Made by a program: the position numbers and the translations under genes | Source: RH-AL1 sp965277735 | Lineage (GTDB): Bacteria > Pseudomonadota > Alphaproteobacteria > Rhizobiales > Beijerinckiaceae | Assembly: GCA_965277735.1 (NCBI GenBank) | Contig: CBDIDO010000003.1 | Coordinates: 2,666,001-2,730,000, forward strand | Length of the DNA stretch: 64,000 nt | Direction: 5' to 3' | Shown here: one piece after another, positions 24,531 to 32,697 of the stretch | Numbering within the stretch: the first letter of the stretch is position 1 | Layout: every line of letters begins with the position of its first letter | The notes under the pieces: generated by a model | Databases searched by the model: none | The model's input: only the letters and a program-made list of their open reading frames with translations | What the model was told of the DNA's origin: nothing

Positions 24531-25028
24531 ATGATACGAGCGGTCGCCGATACGGGACCGCTTCACTACCTCGTGCTCCTCGACAAGATCGAGCTTCTCC
24601 CCGCCTTGTTCGAAAGCGTGTCGGTGCCCGATGCCGTTCGCGAGGAATTGCTGCACCGGCGCGCTCCGCCGCTCGTTCGGACATGGGCTGCGGCGCCGCC
24701 GTCATGGCTCGCCCTCGAACCTAACCCCAACGAGTTGGACTTGGGCCCGCGCTCCCTTGGCGATGGAGAGCGCGCTGCAATCGGGCTAGCGGTCGAGGGC
24801 CGCTTCCGCCTTATCCTGATCGATGACCGAGCCGGCACTTTCGCGGCCCGGGAAAAAGGCATTGCTGCAGTCGGGACGCTCGGCATTCTCGACCTTGGCG
24901 CTCGCCGCGGATTGCTCGATCTGGGATCGGCGTTCGAGCGGCTTAAAGCGACGACCTTCCGGCACAGCCCGAGCCTGATGGCAGCATTGCTGGCGAGACA
25001 CCAGCGAGCGAGCGAGCCGAGAGACTAA
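24531..25028 (+). CDS. DUF3368 PIN-domain toxin
   Basis: A 165-residue PIN-domain protein. The acidic active-site residues are visible in AVADTGPLHYLVLLDK (first Asp), VREELL (Glu), GDGERAAIGLA (Glu) and LILIDDRAGTFAARE (Asp). The VGTLGILDLGARRGLLDL tail is the DUF3368 hallmark. PIN toxins are Mg-dependent RNases. With the UPF0175 gene directly upstream it forms a classic type II pair. The last four bases overlap the cysS stop on the opposite strand (CTAA shared). Confidence 0.87.
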   Translation: MIRAVADTGPLHYLVLLDKIELLPALFESVSVPDAVREELLHRRAPPLVRTWAAAPPSWLALEPNPNELDLGPRSLGDGERAAIGLAVEGRFRLILIDDRAGTFAAREKGIAAVGTLGILDLGARRGLLDLGSAFERLKATTFRHSPSLMAALLARHQRASEPRD

Positions 25029-26362
25029 GCCTTCCGCTCCCACGTCGTGCCGTCCTTGCTGTCCTTCACGGCGATACCGAGATCGGCGAGTGCATCGCGC
25101 AGACGGTCGCTCTCCTTCCAGTTCTTCGCCGCACGCGCGGCGAGGCGGAGCGCGAGCAGGTCCTCGGCCGCCGCCGACAGCGGCGCCTCGGCCGCCAGCG
25201 GCTTCGCCGCGATGCCGAGCAGCGCGAGGCTGGCGGCCAGCGCACCCGGATCGCTGCCGCGCAGCGCGAACAGCTCGGCGAGCGCCTGCGGCGTGTTGAG
25301 GTCGTCCGCCATCGCGGCGAGAAAACCCTCGCTCGGCGCGGACGGCGCGACGCCGGCGCAAACCTTGCCGAAATCGGCCAGCGTGCGGTCCGCCTCCTCC
25401 AACCCCTTCAGCGTGAAGTCGATCGGCTGGCGGTAGTGCGTTCGCAGCATGGCGAGCCGCAGCACGTCGCCGGACCAGCGCCGGCCACCGAACCGTTCGC
25501 TCTCCCACAGATCCTGGATGGTGACGAAATTGCCGAGGCTCTTCGACATCTTCTCGCTCTCGACCTGCAAGTGGCCGTTGTGCATCCAGACCTGCGCCAT
25601 GATCTGATGGCCGAACACGCAGCGCGACTGGGCGATCTCGTTCTCGTGGTGCGGGAACACGAGGTCGATCCCGCCGCCGTGGATGTCGAAGGTCTCGCCG
25701 AGGTGCTGCCAGCTCATCGCCGAGCATTCGAGATGCCAGCCCGGCCGGCCTCGGCCCCACGGCGAGTCCCAGCCCGGCTCGCTCTCGGCCGACGGCTTCC
25801 ACAGCACGAAGTCGGTCGCGCCGCGCTTATAGGGCGCCACCTCGACGCGGGCGCCGGCGATCTGCTCGTCCATGCTCTTGTTGGCGAGCTTCCCGTAATC
25901 CGGCATCGAGGGCACGTCGAACAGCACATGGCCGTCGGCCACATAGGCATGATTGTTGGCGATCAAACGCTCCATGATCTCGATCATCGGCGCGATATGG
26001 TCCGTCGCGCGCGGCTCCAGCGTCGGCGGCAGGCAGTTCAAGGCCGCCGCGTCGGCGTGGAAGATCGCGATCATCTCGTCGGTGAGCGCACGGATCGGGA
26101 TGCCGCGCTCGGCGGCGCGCGCGTTGATCTTGTCGTCGACGTCGGTGATGTTGCGCACGTATTTCACATGCGCATCGCCGTAGACGTGGCGCAGCAGCCG
26201 GAACAGCACGTCGAAGACGATGAGCATGCGGCCGTTGCCGATGTGCAGGTTGTCGTAGACCGTCGGCCCGCACGCATAGACGCGCACGTTGCCCGGATCG
26301 AAGGGCGAAAAGTCCTCCTTCCGGCGTGTCAGCGTGTTGTGAAAGCGCAGATCCATCAGCAT
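25025..26362 (-). CDS. cysS: Cysteinyl-tRNA synthetase
   Basis: CysS charges tRNA-Cys. Class I marks are the HIGH variant LHIGNGR and EKMSKSLGNFV. Zinc ligands appear as VYACGPTVYD, WHLECSAMSWQ and FPHHENEIAQS. The N-terminal VKYVRNITDVDDKINARAAE and C-terminal WKESDRLRDALADLGI are also characteristic. ATG 26362 (MLMDLRFHNTLTRR) is chosen; ATG 26356 is a close alternative, and longer upstream frames are not conserved. Length 445 residues is normal. It is convergent with, and overlaps by four bases, the PIN-toxin gene. Confidence 0.97.
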   Translation of the reverse strand: MLMDLRFHNTLTRRKEDFSPFDPGNVRVYACGPTVYDNLHIGNGRMLIVFDVLFRLLRHVYGDAHVKYVRNITDVDDKINARAAERGIPIRALTDEMIAIFHADAAALNCLPPTLEPRATDHIAPMIEIMERLIANNHAYVADGHVLFDVPSMPDYGKLANKSMDEQIAGARVEVAPYKRGATDFVLWKPSAESEPGWDSPWGRGRPGWHLECSAMSWQHLGETFDIHGGGIDLVFPHHENEIAQSRCVFGHQIMAQVWMHNGHLQVESEKMSKSLGNFVTIQDLWESERFGGRRWSGDVLRLAMLRTHYRQPIDFTLKGLEEADRTLADFGKVCAGVAPSAPSEGFLAAMADDLNTPQALAELFALRGSDPGALAASLALLGIAAKPLAAEAPLSAAAEDLLALRLAARAAKNWKESDRLRDALADLGIAVKDSKDGTTWERKA

Positions 26363-26524
26363 CGTCCAAACTGGCCCGGGGTGCTGCGGCCTCGCCGCCC
26401 GCATGTCAAGAAGTCGCGGGAAACGGCTCAAATTCGAGGGACCGCGTCCACCCCCGCTTAATCGTTTCTTCAGCGGGCCCAGGCAGCATCGCGCACGCGC
26501 TCCCCTTGTGCCCGAGTTTCCCGC

Positions 26525-26863
26525 ATGTCGATTGCCGCGTACGACCTCCGCAAGCTCATCCAGATCGCCGCGCCGATCGCCGCCGCGCTGCTCGCCGTCT
26601 CCGCCGGTCAGGCGTCCTCGCGGGCGCAGGCCGAGGCGAGCCACATGCTGGTGATCCCGGCCTCCGACGGCTACGGCTTCGACGATTGCCTGTCGGCCAA
26701 CAAGGCCTGCGGCCACGTCATCGCCGACGCCTGGTGCGAGGCGCATGGGATGGCGGCCGCCGTCTCGTTCGGCCGCGCCGACGACATCACCGCCTCGATC
26801 GGCGACCACAAAGCCGTCAGCAAGATCGAGCCGGGCGCCTTCGTCGTCAGCTGCAAGGGCTGA
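26525..26863 (+). CDS. Conserved hypothetical exported protein
   Basis: A 112-residue protein. The hydrophobic N-terminus (IQIAAPIAAALLAVSAGQAS) suggests export. The mature part contains MLVIPASDGYGFDDCLSANK, ACGHVIADAWCEAHGM and FGRADDITASIG, with four Cys (three in the CLS, ACG and WCE contexts, one near the end) that may form disulfides. I know similar uncharacterised proteins from Rhizobiales but no function. It is divergent from cysS. Confidence 0.75.
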   Translation: MSIAAYDLRKLIQIAAPIAAALLAVSAGQASSRAQAEASHMLVIPASDGYGFDDCLSANKACGHVIADAWCEAHGMAAAVSFGRADDITASIGDHKAVSKIEPGAFVVSCKG

Positions 26864-26941
26864 GGGCTTAAGCCTAGAGGCTTGGGAACGTTCAGGCTTC
26901 GGACGCCGTTACAGCGCGTCTCGAACACGGAGCCTGGACAC

Positions 26942-27172
26942 ATGAAGACGATTCTCGCGTCACTCATTCTCGTTGCCGCCACCGCCTCGTTCGCCGCGGC
27001 GCCGGCGGACGCCAAGGGCTGCATCAAGGGTGCGGTCGTCGGCGGCGTCGCCGGCCATCTGATGGGCCACGGCAAGATGGGCGCTGCCGCCGGCTGCGCG
27101 GTCGGCCACCACAACGCGGCCAAGAAGGACAAGGCCGCCGCTCAGGGTGGCGATCAGGGGGGCGCCAAGTAG
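26942..27172 (+). CDS. Small exported glycine-zipper-like protein
   Basis: A 76-residue protein with a signal peptide (MKTILASLILVAATASFAAA) and a short mature part. That part is rich in Gly and Ala with two Cys (GCIKGAVVGGVAGHLMGHGK, AAAGCAVGHHN), resembling glycine-zipper segments of envelope proteins, and ends in a Lys/Gln/Gly tail. Function unknown. It stands 78 bp after the previous small exported gene on the same strand. Confidence 0.7.
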   Translation: MKTILASLILVAATASFAAAPADAKGCIKGAVVGGVAGHLMGHGKMGAAAGCAVGHHNAAKKDKAAAQGGDQGGAK

Positions 27173-27183
27173 CGTTGCCTCAG

Positions 27184-27207
27184 GGGCGTCCGGAGAGCCG
27201 GGCGCCC
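27184..27207. terminator. Hairpin between convergent genes (possible bidirectional terminator)
   Basis: GGGCGTCCGG and CCGGGCGCCC pair over ten positions (one wobble) around an AGAG loop, exactly between the convergent stops of the glycine-zipper-like gene and creA. It lacks a T run, so intrinsic termination would be weak; Rho or mRNA 3'-end protection are alternatives. Confidence 0.45.
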
Positions 27208-27731
27208 TACCCGTTGAGAAAATCGCCGCAGCGCGGCGTGTCGGTTGCGGTGCCCCACGGCATGACCGGCACGGTCGAGGTCGAGTTCTTCGGCGAGCCC
27301 TCGATCAGCTTGTCGGTGTAGACCATGTAGACCAGCACGTTGCGCTTGGCGTCGCAGCCGCGGACGATCTGCATGTGCTTGAAGAACAGCGAGCGGCGCT
27401 GCGCGAAGACCTCGTCGCCCTCGGCGAACTTCTCCTTGAACTTGATCGGCCCGTACTGGCGGCAGGCGAGCGAGACGTCCGACGTCTCCTCGGCGACGCC
27501 GAACATGCCCTTCAATCCACCCTTCTCGGGCTGCGTGTACCAGCAGGCGACGCCGTCGACCTTCGGATCGTCGATCGCGTAGGTCGAGAGCTTGGCGTCC
27601 GGCGTCAGCAGGTGGAATTTCGTGTTCTCGGAGAAGATGAAGTCGGGGTCGCCGGCCCGGGCGGGCGCGCAGGAAAGCGCAAGCGGCGCCAACAGCACCA
27701 GCGACGAAAGAAGCCGCACCATTCTCGTCAT
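27207..27731 (-). CDS. CreA-family periplasmic protein
   Basis: A 174-residue exported protein of the CreA family (PF05981). The signal peptide (MTRMVRLLSSLVLLAPLALS...ARA) is followed by the family core: VDGVACWYTQPEKGGLKG, DVSLACRQYGPIKF, FFKHMQIVRGCDAKRNVLVY and TDKLIEGSPKNSTSTVPVMP. The conserved Cys residues are all present. Function is unknown for the family. ATG 27731 is chosen because it begins the signal peptide; the region to the next gene (194 bp) is a divergent promoter space. Confidence 0.9.
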   Translation of the reverse strand: MTRMVRLLSSLVLLAPLALSCAPARAGDPDFIFSENTKFHLLTPDAKLSTYAIDDPKVDGVACWYTQPEKGGLKGMFGVAEETSDVSLACRQYGPIKFKEKFAEGDEVFAQRRSLFFKHMQIVRGCDAKRNVLVYMVYTDKLIEGSPKNSTSTVPVMPWGTATDTPRCGDFLNG

Positions 27732-27925
27732 GTCCGTCCCCACCGCTGAGAGCCGCGGCACATATGGGTCGCGGCGGGTGTTGCAAAAGAGGCATGGGCC
27801 TCCCCTAAGGTCGGATGGCTTGCCGGCAGCCATGTTTTACCCAAGAAGCTCTGGTCAATCCGCGGGCGACGTCGATCCGCCCCTTTGATTCGACCGGCGG
27901 CGTGCCCCGCCCTTTCGGAGTCCCG

Positions 27926-29014
27926 ATGGCTGCACGAGCCTTTCCCCGCACCTTCGCTGCACGCCTCGCGCTCGTGCTCGCGGTTGCGGCGGTGTCCGGC
28001 CCGTCGCGGGCGCAGAGCATCGACTGCGGCCAGCTGCGCGCGCAGATCGCCCAGGCCGACCGCGGCGGCGGCCGCTCGGCGGGCGCGGCGCGGCGCCTGC
28101 AGTCCGATCTCGCGCGCGCCGAGGGGTCGGCCCAGCAGCTCGGGTGCAGCGGCGGCATCGCATCCTTCTTCGGCGGCGGGGACCCGCGCTGCGCCGGCCT
28201 CACCCAGCGCATCCAGCAATTGCAGGCGAGCCTCGGCCAGATGCAGGCGGGCGGCGGCGGCGGGATGCGCGCCGAGCTCGTCGCGCGCTTCAACGCCTAT
28301 TGCCGCGGCGGTCAGCCGCAGCAGGCGCAGCAGCAGCCGCACGAGCGCGGCTTCTTCGAATCGCTCTTCGGCGGTCCGCAGGAGGAGCCGCGACCGCAGG
28401 CGCCGCTGCCCGAGGCGCCTCGCGCCGGCCCCAATCCCGACGACGATGGCGAGGGCCGCACTCACGGCGGCGGCCAGGCCGTCTGCGTTCGCACCTGCGA
28501 CGGCGGCTTCTTTCCGCTCGGCGTCTCGTCGCACCACGACGCGGACGACCTGAAGCAGATGTGCGGCGCGCTCTGCCCGGGCACCGAGACCGCGGTCTAC
28601 ACCCGCAACCCGAACGCCGAGATCAACTCGGCCGCGAGCCTCGACGGCAAGTCCTACATGGACATGCCGAACGCACTGAAGTTCACCAAGGCCTTCGTGC
28701 CGGACTGCTCCTGCAAGCCCGCCAACAAGAGCTGGGCCGAGGCGCTGGCGAATGCCGAGGAGGTCATCGGCAACACCCGCAAGGGCGACATCGTCGTGAC
28801 GCAGGCGAAGTCGGATGAGCTGTCGCGCCCGAAGATGGACGCCAAGACCCGCTCCTCGATGCTGGCCGGGACCGCGCCCGCGACGGTCGCCCCCGACGAC
28901 GCCGCCAAGATCGCCGGCGATGCCGCCGACCACGACGCCGCCTCACCGCCGGAGACCGCAACGACGGACGGAACGGCGCGCGCGCCGGTCAGGCGTGTCG
29001 GGCCTCAGCCCTGA
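27926..29014 (+). CDS. DUF2865-domain exported protein
   Basis: A 362-residue secreted protein. The signal peptide FAARLALVLAVAAVSGPSRA is followed by a helical/Gln-rich region (RRLQSDLARAEGSAQQLGCS, LTQRIQQLQASLGQMQAGGG) and the DUF2865 domain (AVCVRTCDGGFFPLGVSSHH, MCGALCPGTETAVYTRNPNA, FVPDCSCKPANKSWAEAL) with paired Cys. The family is common in Rhizobiales; its function is unknown. The C-terminal 70 residues are Ala/Asp/Pro-rich. The start is ATG 27926. Confidence 0.82.
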   Translation: MAARAFPRTFAARLALVLAVAAVSGPSRAQSIDCGQLRAQIAQADRGGGRSAGAARRLQSDLARAEGSAQQLGCSGGIASFFGGGDPRCAGLTQRIQQLQASLGQMQAGGGGGMRAELVARFNAYCRGGQPQQAQQQPHERGFFESLFGGPQEEPRPQAPLPEAPRAGPNPDDDGEGRTHGGGQAVCVRTCDGGFFPLGVSSHHDADDLKQMCGALCPGTETAVYTRNPNAEINSAASLDGKSYMDMPNALKFTKAFVPDCSCKPANKSWAEALANAEEVIGNTRKGDIVVTQAKSDELSRPKMDAKTRSSMLAGTAPATVAPDDAAKIAGDAADHDAASPPETATTDGTARAPVRRVGPQP

Positions 29015-29023
29015 GGACAGCCG

Positions 29024-29416
29024 TCAGGCAAGATCGACGCTGACGTCCTGGCCGAGCGCTTCGAGCCGGCGCGTCAGGATCGCGATGGTCGCCTTGAGCT
29101 GCTTGTTTTCCTGCTCGAGCCGCGCCGCCTGCGTCTCCGTCTGCGCGGCATCGCGGGCGCCCTTCTCGACGAACTGCACGCCGATGTAGGTGGCGTCGCG
29201 CCACATCAGCTTGGCGCGGTAGGTCCGGCCCTTCTGGGGGACCTCGAGGTCGAATTCGCTCGGCACGGTCAGCGCGCTCGAGATCTCGAGCTTGGCGCCC
29301 CCCGCGGAGATGTTGCGCACCGTGCAATCGATCGACGAGCTGTTGTTGTTGAACAGGATGCGCGCGCGCAGCAGCGAGCGGACCCGCTCGTCCCGTCTGA
29401 CCTCGGCCATCGTCAT
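29024..29416 (-). CDS. PilZ-domain protein with C-terminal coiled coil
   Basis: A 130-residue protein. The PilZ domain, a known cyclic-di-GMP receptor fold, is seen in RRDERVRSLLRARILFNNNS, CTVRNISAGGAKLEISSALT (the N-x-S-x-x-G motif) and MWRDATYIGVQFVE. A coiled coil follows (QTETQAARLEQENKQLKATI). The N-terminal Arg motif needed for ligand binding appears as RRDER-V-R, close to but not exactly the RxxxR consensus, so ligand binding is likely but unproven. It is convergent with the DUF2865 gene. Confidence 0.85.
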   Translation of the reverse strand: MTMAEVRRDERVRSLLRARILFNNNSSSIDCTVRNISAGGAKLEISSALTVPSEFDLEVPQKGRTYRAKLMWRDATYIGVQFVEKGARDAAQTETQAARLEQENKQLKATIAILTRRLEALGQDVSVDLA

Positions 29417-29518
29417 GGAAGTGAACCCCGATATTCTTGCATCACCTTACGGCAGCGACGTTAAGGGATCGCGAATCGGCTGGCGGCTATGATGGCGGCA
29501 AGCTACACGGGTGTCGTC

Positions 29519-29665
29519 ATGAACAGGCGCATGCACTTGCGGATCGTCGCTGCGGTCCTCGTCGGGTTTCTTCTCGCGGGCTGCGACAAGTGCGGCAATC
29601 GCGTGAAATTCAACGCGCCGAGCCTGCCCAGCTCCTGTGGCGACAACGCCGATCCCGCCAGATAG
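29519..29665 (+). CDS. Small lipoprotein (48 aa)
   Basis: A short gene beginning ATG 29519. The product starts MNRRMHLRIVAAVLVGFLLA, then GCDKCGNRVKF with a lipobox LLAGC (Cys 22) and a second Cys two residues on. The tail is NAPSLPSSCGDNADPAR. The GC-D-K-C-G start is familiar from tiny Rhizobiales lipoproteins of unknown function. An in-frame ATG at 29490 is possible but would weaken the signal peptide. Its end overlaps the next start by 29 bases, so the two are probably coupled. Confidence 0.65.
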   Translation: MNRRMHLRIVAAVLVGFLLAGCDKCGNRVKFNAPSLPSSCGDNADPAR

Positions 29666-30179
29666 CGCACCGCTGATCGTCACGGCGCGCCTCGACGAGC
29701 GCGCGTTCGCGATCCTCGACAGGCTGCGGCGCCGGCATTTCCCTGCCGCCCTCAACAAGATCCCGGCCCACGTGAGCCTGTTCCACGCCCTGCCCGGCGC
29801 AGAGATCGAGGCCATAGGCGCGACTCTGGACGAGCTCGCCGCACGCACGGCGCCCTTCGATCTGTGGCCGCTGGCGCCCGTCTCGCTCGGTCGCGGCGTC
29901 GCCTTTCGCTACAAGTCGGAAGCGCTGTCGCAACTGCACGGCGAGTTGGCGCGCCGCTGGGCCGCTTGGCTGTCGCCGCAGGACAGGCAGACGTTCAAGG
30001 CGCACGTGACGATCCAGAACAAGGTCGCGCCGGCCGACGCGCGCCTCCTTCTGCGCAGCCTCGACCCGGATGCGATTCCGGCCTGCCGCGTCGAGGGGAT
30101 CAGCCTGTGGCGCTACCGCGGCGGCCCGTGGGAGAAGGTCTCGATCTCACGCTTCGCGGGCGCGCCTAGTACGAAGTGA
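29637..30179 (+). CDS. 2'-5' RNA ligase family (2H phosphoesterase) protein
   Basis: A 180-residue LigT-like 2H phosphoesterase. The two catalytic His-x-Ser/Thr motifs are present: H45-V-S in KIPAHVSLFHAL and H123-V-T in FKAHVTIQNKV. This fold acts on 2',3'-cyclic or 2'-5' phosphodiester bonds in RNA or nucleotides. The GTG start at 29637 lies inside the small lipoprotein gene. The 3' end overlaps the opposite-strand small gene by 14 bases. Confidence 0.85.
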   Translation: MATTPIPPDSAPLIVTARLDERAFAILDRLRRRHFPAALNKIPAHVSLFHALPGAEIEAIGATLDELAARTAPFDLWPLAPVSLGRGVAFRYKSEALSQLHGELARRWAAWLSPQDRQTFKAHVTIQNKVAPADARLLLRSLDPDAIPACRVEGISLWRYRGGPWEKVSISRFAGAPSTK

Positions 30180-30411
30180 TCACGCGGTAGGGCGGCACGT
30201 TGTAGTACGGCGGCTGCTGCGGCGTCGTGTAGGTGCGCACGCGGAACGGCCGCGCATAGGGCAGAACGTGCACCTTGCGCTTGGTGAGGACGGAGCGCTG
30301 AAACGGGTAGTACGGCGTCGGTGCGGGGAACTCGACATTGTCCTCGGCGAGCGCGGGCGCGACGAGCGTGACGGCGAGGACGAGTCCGAGGCAGAGCGAT
30401 CGCATGGGCAT
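30166..30411 (-). CDS. Small exported Tyr/Pro-rich protein
   Basis: An 81-residue protein with a signal peptide (MPMRSLCLGLVLAVTLVAPALA) and a short mature chain rich in Pro, Tyr and Arg (FPAPTPYYPFQRSV, YTTPQQPPYYNVPPYRVIT). There is no recognisable domain. The start could be ATG 30411 or 30405; a GGAGAAA ribosome site lies just upstream. Function unknown, perhaps envelope-associated. Confidence 0.6.
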   Translation of the reverse strand: MPMRSLCLGLVLAVTLVAPALAEDNVEFPAPTPYYPFQRSVLTKRKVHVLPYARPFRVRTYTTPQQPPYYNVPPYRVITSY

Positions 30412-30452
30412 TTTCTCCGGCGCCAGCTTCTGCGTTTATGGTCAACAAAGGG

Positions 30453-31154
30453 TTAAGCCGGCCGGAAGCCCTCGAACACGATCTGCGCGCCGAGCCCTCG
30501 CGCGCGGGCGGCGGCGGCCGCGTCGCGCACGGTCCAGCTCGAGAGAGGGCGCCCCAAGGCGGCGGCTACCTCGAGCTGCGCGATGTCCCAGGACAGGAAA
30601 TCGCTCGCCGCGACGGCGGCGGGATCGGCCGGCACGACCTTGCCGTCCGGCGTCAGCGGGCCGACCAGGCCGATGGGTTGGGAGCAGCCGGCACCCCGAC
30701 ATTGCAGCACGACCGCGGGATCGAAACTCTCGACCGCCGCGACGCCGTTGTAGCCCGCGATCGCGGCGAGGACTTTCCTTGTCAGACCAGCGGCATCGCC
30801 GTCACTCTTGATCTCGATGACGAGCGGCGCACGGCCGCCGATCGCCGCGAGAAACGCATCGAGCGTCGGGATCGTGTCCTCCCCGCCGCGCAAGGGCATC
30901 GCCGCGAGCGCCGCCGCGTCGTGGTCCGCGACGAGCCCCGTCCCTCCCGTGAGCCGGTCCAGCTCGGCATCGTGGAAGACCATCGCCTCGCCGTCGCGCG
31001 AGAGCTGCACGTCGCACTCGATCCCGTAGCCGGCGGCGATCGCGGCCCGGGCGGCCGCAAGCGAGTTCTCGACCGGTCCCGGCGCGCCGCAGGCATGCAG
31101 CCCGCGATGCGCGATCGGCGCGGCGAGAAGCCGCGCGAGACGGTCCGCTGTCAC
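30453..31154 (-). CDS. Glycerophosphodiester phosphodiesterase family protein
   Basis: A 233-residue GDPD TIM barrel that hydrolyses glycerophosphodiesters to glycerol 3-phosphate and an alcohol. Catalytic motifs are PIAHRGLHA (first His), VENSLAAARAAI, YGIECDVQLSRDGEAMVFHD (acidic metal ligands and second His) and LVIEIKSDGD. The GTG start at 31154 overlaps the ridA-like stop codon (GTGA), indicating coupling. No signal peptide is apparent, so a cytoplasmic enzyme for recycling lipid head groups is likely. Confidence 0.88.
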   Translation of the reverse strand: MTADRLARLLAAPIAHRGLHACGAPGPVENSLAAARAAIAAGYGIECDVQLSRDGEAMVFHDAELDRLTGGTGLVADHDAAALAAMPLRGGEDTIPTLDAFLAAIGGRAPLVIEIKSDGDAAGLTRKVLAAIAGYNGVAAVESFDPAVVLQCRGAGCSQPIGLVGPLTPDGKVVPADPAAVAASDFLSWDIAQLEVAAALGRPLSSWTVRDAAAAARARGLGAQIVFEGFRPA

Positions 31155-31621
31155 GAGATCGCGAACATCGCCTCGACCTCGACGGCCGAGTCGAGCGGCA
31201 CCTCGGCGACGCCGATCGTCGAGCGCGCGTGCCGCCCCTTGTCGCCGAGCACCTCGACGATGAGGTCGGACGCGCCGTTCATGATCGGGGCGATCGCCGA
31301 GTAGCCGGGCGCCGTGTTCATGAAGCCGCCGAGACGCACGCAGCGCGCGATCTTGTCGAGGTCGCCAAGCGCCGCCTTGGCCTGGGCCAGCAGGTTGATC
31401 GCGCAGAGCCGCGCCGCCGCCTTGGCGTTGGCCTCGTCGACGCCGGCGCCGATCTTCCCCTTGTGCTCCGGCGCGAGCTTGCCGTCGGCGCCGAGGGCGA
31501 GCTGCCCGGAGATGATCAGGAACGAGCCGGCGACGACGAACGGCACGTAATTGGCGACCGGCGCCGCCGGGGTCGGCAGAGTGATGCCGAGGCTCTTCAG
31601 TTTCTCTTCGATCGCGCTCAT
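31151..31621 (-). CDS. RidA/YjgF-family protein
   Basis: A 156-residue RidA-superfamily protein of the longer alphaproteobacterial type. Conserved elements are FLIISGQLALGADGKL, NAKAAARLCAINLLAQAKAA, VRLGGFMNTAPGYSAIAPIM and HARSTIGVAEVPLDSAVEVE, which keeps the Arg used by imine deaminases. RidA proteins quench reactive enamine/imine intermediates from PLP enzymes. It is co-directional and overlapping with the phosphodiesterase gene. Confidence 0.88.
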   Translation of the reverse strand: MSAIEEKLKSLGITLPTPAAPVANYVPFVVAGSFLIISGQLALGADGKLAPEHKGKIGAGVDEANAKAAARLCAINLLAQAKAALGDLDKIARCVRLGGFMNTAPGYSAIAPIMNGASDLIVEVLGDKGRHARSTIGVAEVPLDSAVEVEAMFAIS

Positions 31622-31805
31622 GGTGCTGTCCCGTCCGGTTGAAGCCGGCGAGGTCTAGGCGGATCGCCCCGATCGGCGCAAGATGCATCCGGGTCGGGCG
31701 ATCGGGGGCGGGCCATCCGGGTCGGGCATTGCCCCGCGCCCGCAATTCCGCCATGCCGGACGGGCACTTCGGCCGCTGGCCCGCACCGAGCTTCGAGGAC
31801 GTTCG

Positions 31806-32684
31806 ATGAGATTTTTCCGGTCCCGCCTCTCGGCCGCTCTGGCAGCGGCGGCGTTGGCGGGAGGCGTCTGCCTCCTGGGTCTGCCGGCGAGCCACGCGGA
31901 AGGCCCGGCGCCGTCGGTCGCCCCCGCGTCGCCGCAGGCGCCGGTGATCCCGCTGGCCGGCCACCACGCGACCTACGATCTTAAGCTGTTGAAGTCGGTC
32001 GGCGCCAAGAGCCCGACCTCGGCGCGCGGGCGCCTGCTCTACGAGTTCCACGGCTCGCCGAAGGACGGCTACGACCAGGCGTTCCGGCAGGTCGTCCAGA
32101 TCCAGCCGGCCGAGGGCACCACCCGTATCTCCGACATGCGCTCTGCGACCTTCGAGAAGGCCGGAGACTTCACCTTCTACGTGAAGACGATCTCGCAAGA
32201 GGGCTCGCCCGACATCGTCTCCGGCGAGGCGGCGAAGACGCGCGGCGACATCCTCGACATCACCCTGCAGAAGCCGCAGACCGAGACGGTCGCCGTCGAC
32301 AACAAGGTGTTGTTTCCCACCGAGCATCTCATCCGCATCATCGCCGCCGCCAAGGCCGGCCAGCAGATCGTCGACGCCAAGGTGTTCGACGGCTCCGACG
32401 ACGGCAAGAAGGTCTTCGAGACGACGACGATCATCGGCCGCCCGATCACGGGCGCCGCGCCCGACGCGCCGCTGCAGCACAATGCGACGATGGCTGCGAT
32501 GACGCGCTGGCCGGTGACGATCAGCTATTTCGACTCCGGCAAGAAGGACGAGGGTCCCTCTTACACGCTCGCCTTCGAGCTCTACGAGAACGGCATCTCG
32601 CGGGCGCTGCGCTTCGACTACGGCGACTTCACGCTCGGCGGCGAGATGACGAGCCTCGACATCCTGCCGACGACGGCCCGATGA
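31806..32684 (+). CDS. eipB: EipB-family cell-envelope protein (DUF1849)
   Basis: A 292-residue periplasmic protein of the DUF1849/EipB family, first studied in Brucella, where it supports envelope integrity. A signal peptide (LSAALAAAALAGGVCLLGLP...SHA) is followed by the family core: LAGHHATYDLKLLKSVGAKS, RGRLLYEFHGSPKDGYDQAF, PTEHLIRIIAAAKAGQQIVD, WPVTISYFDSG and YENGISRALRFDYGDFTLGG. ATG 31806 begins MRFFRSRLSA. It leads a rightward run eipB-GGCT-panC-MFS-acyP with very short gaps. Confidence 0.9.
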   Translation: MRFFRSRLSAALAAAALAGGVCLLGLPASHAEGPAPSVAPASPQAPVIPLAGHHATYDLKLLKSVGAKSPTSARGRLLYEFHGSPKDGYDQAFRQVVQIQPAEGTTRISDMRSATFEKAGDFTFYVKTISQEGSPDIVSGEAAKTRGDILDITLQKPQTETVAVDNKVLFPTEHLIRIIAAAKAGQQIVDAKVFDGSDDGKKVFETTTIIGRPITGAAPDAPLQHNATMAAMTRWPVTISYFDSGKKDEGPSYTLAFELYENGISRALRFDYGDFTLGGEMTSLDILPTTAR

Positions 32685-32697
32685 TCCGCGCGATACG

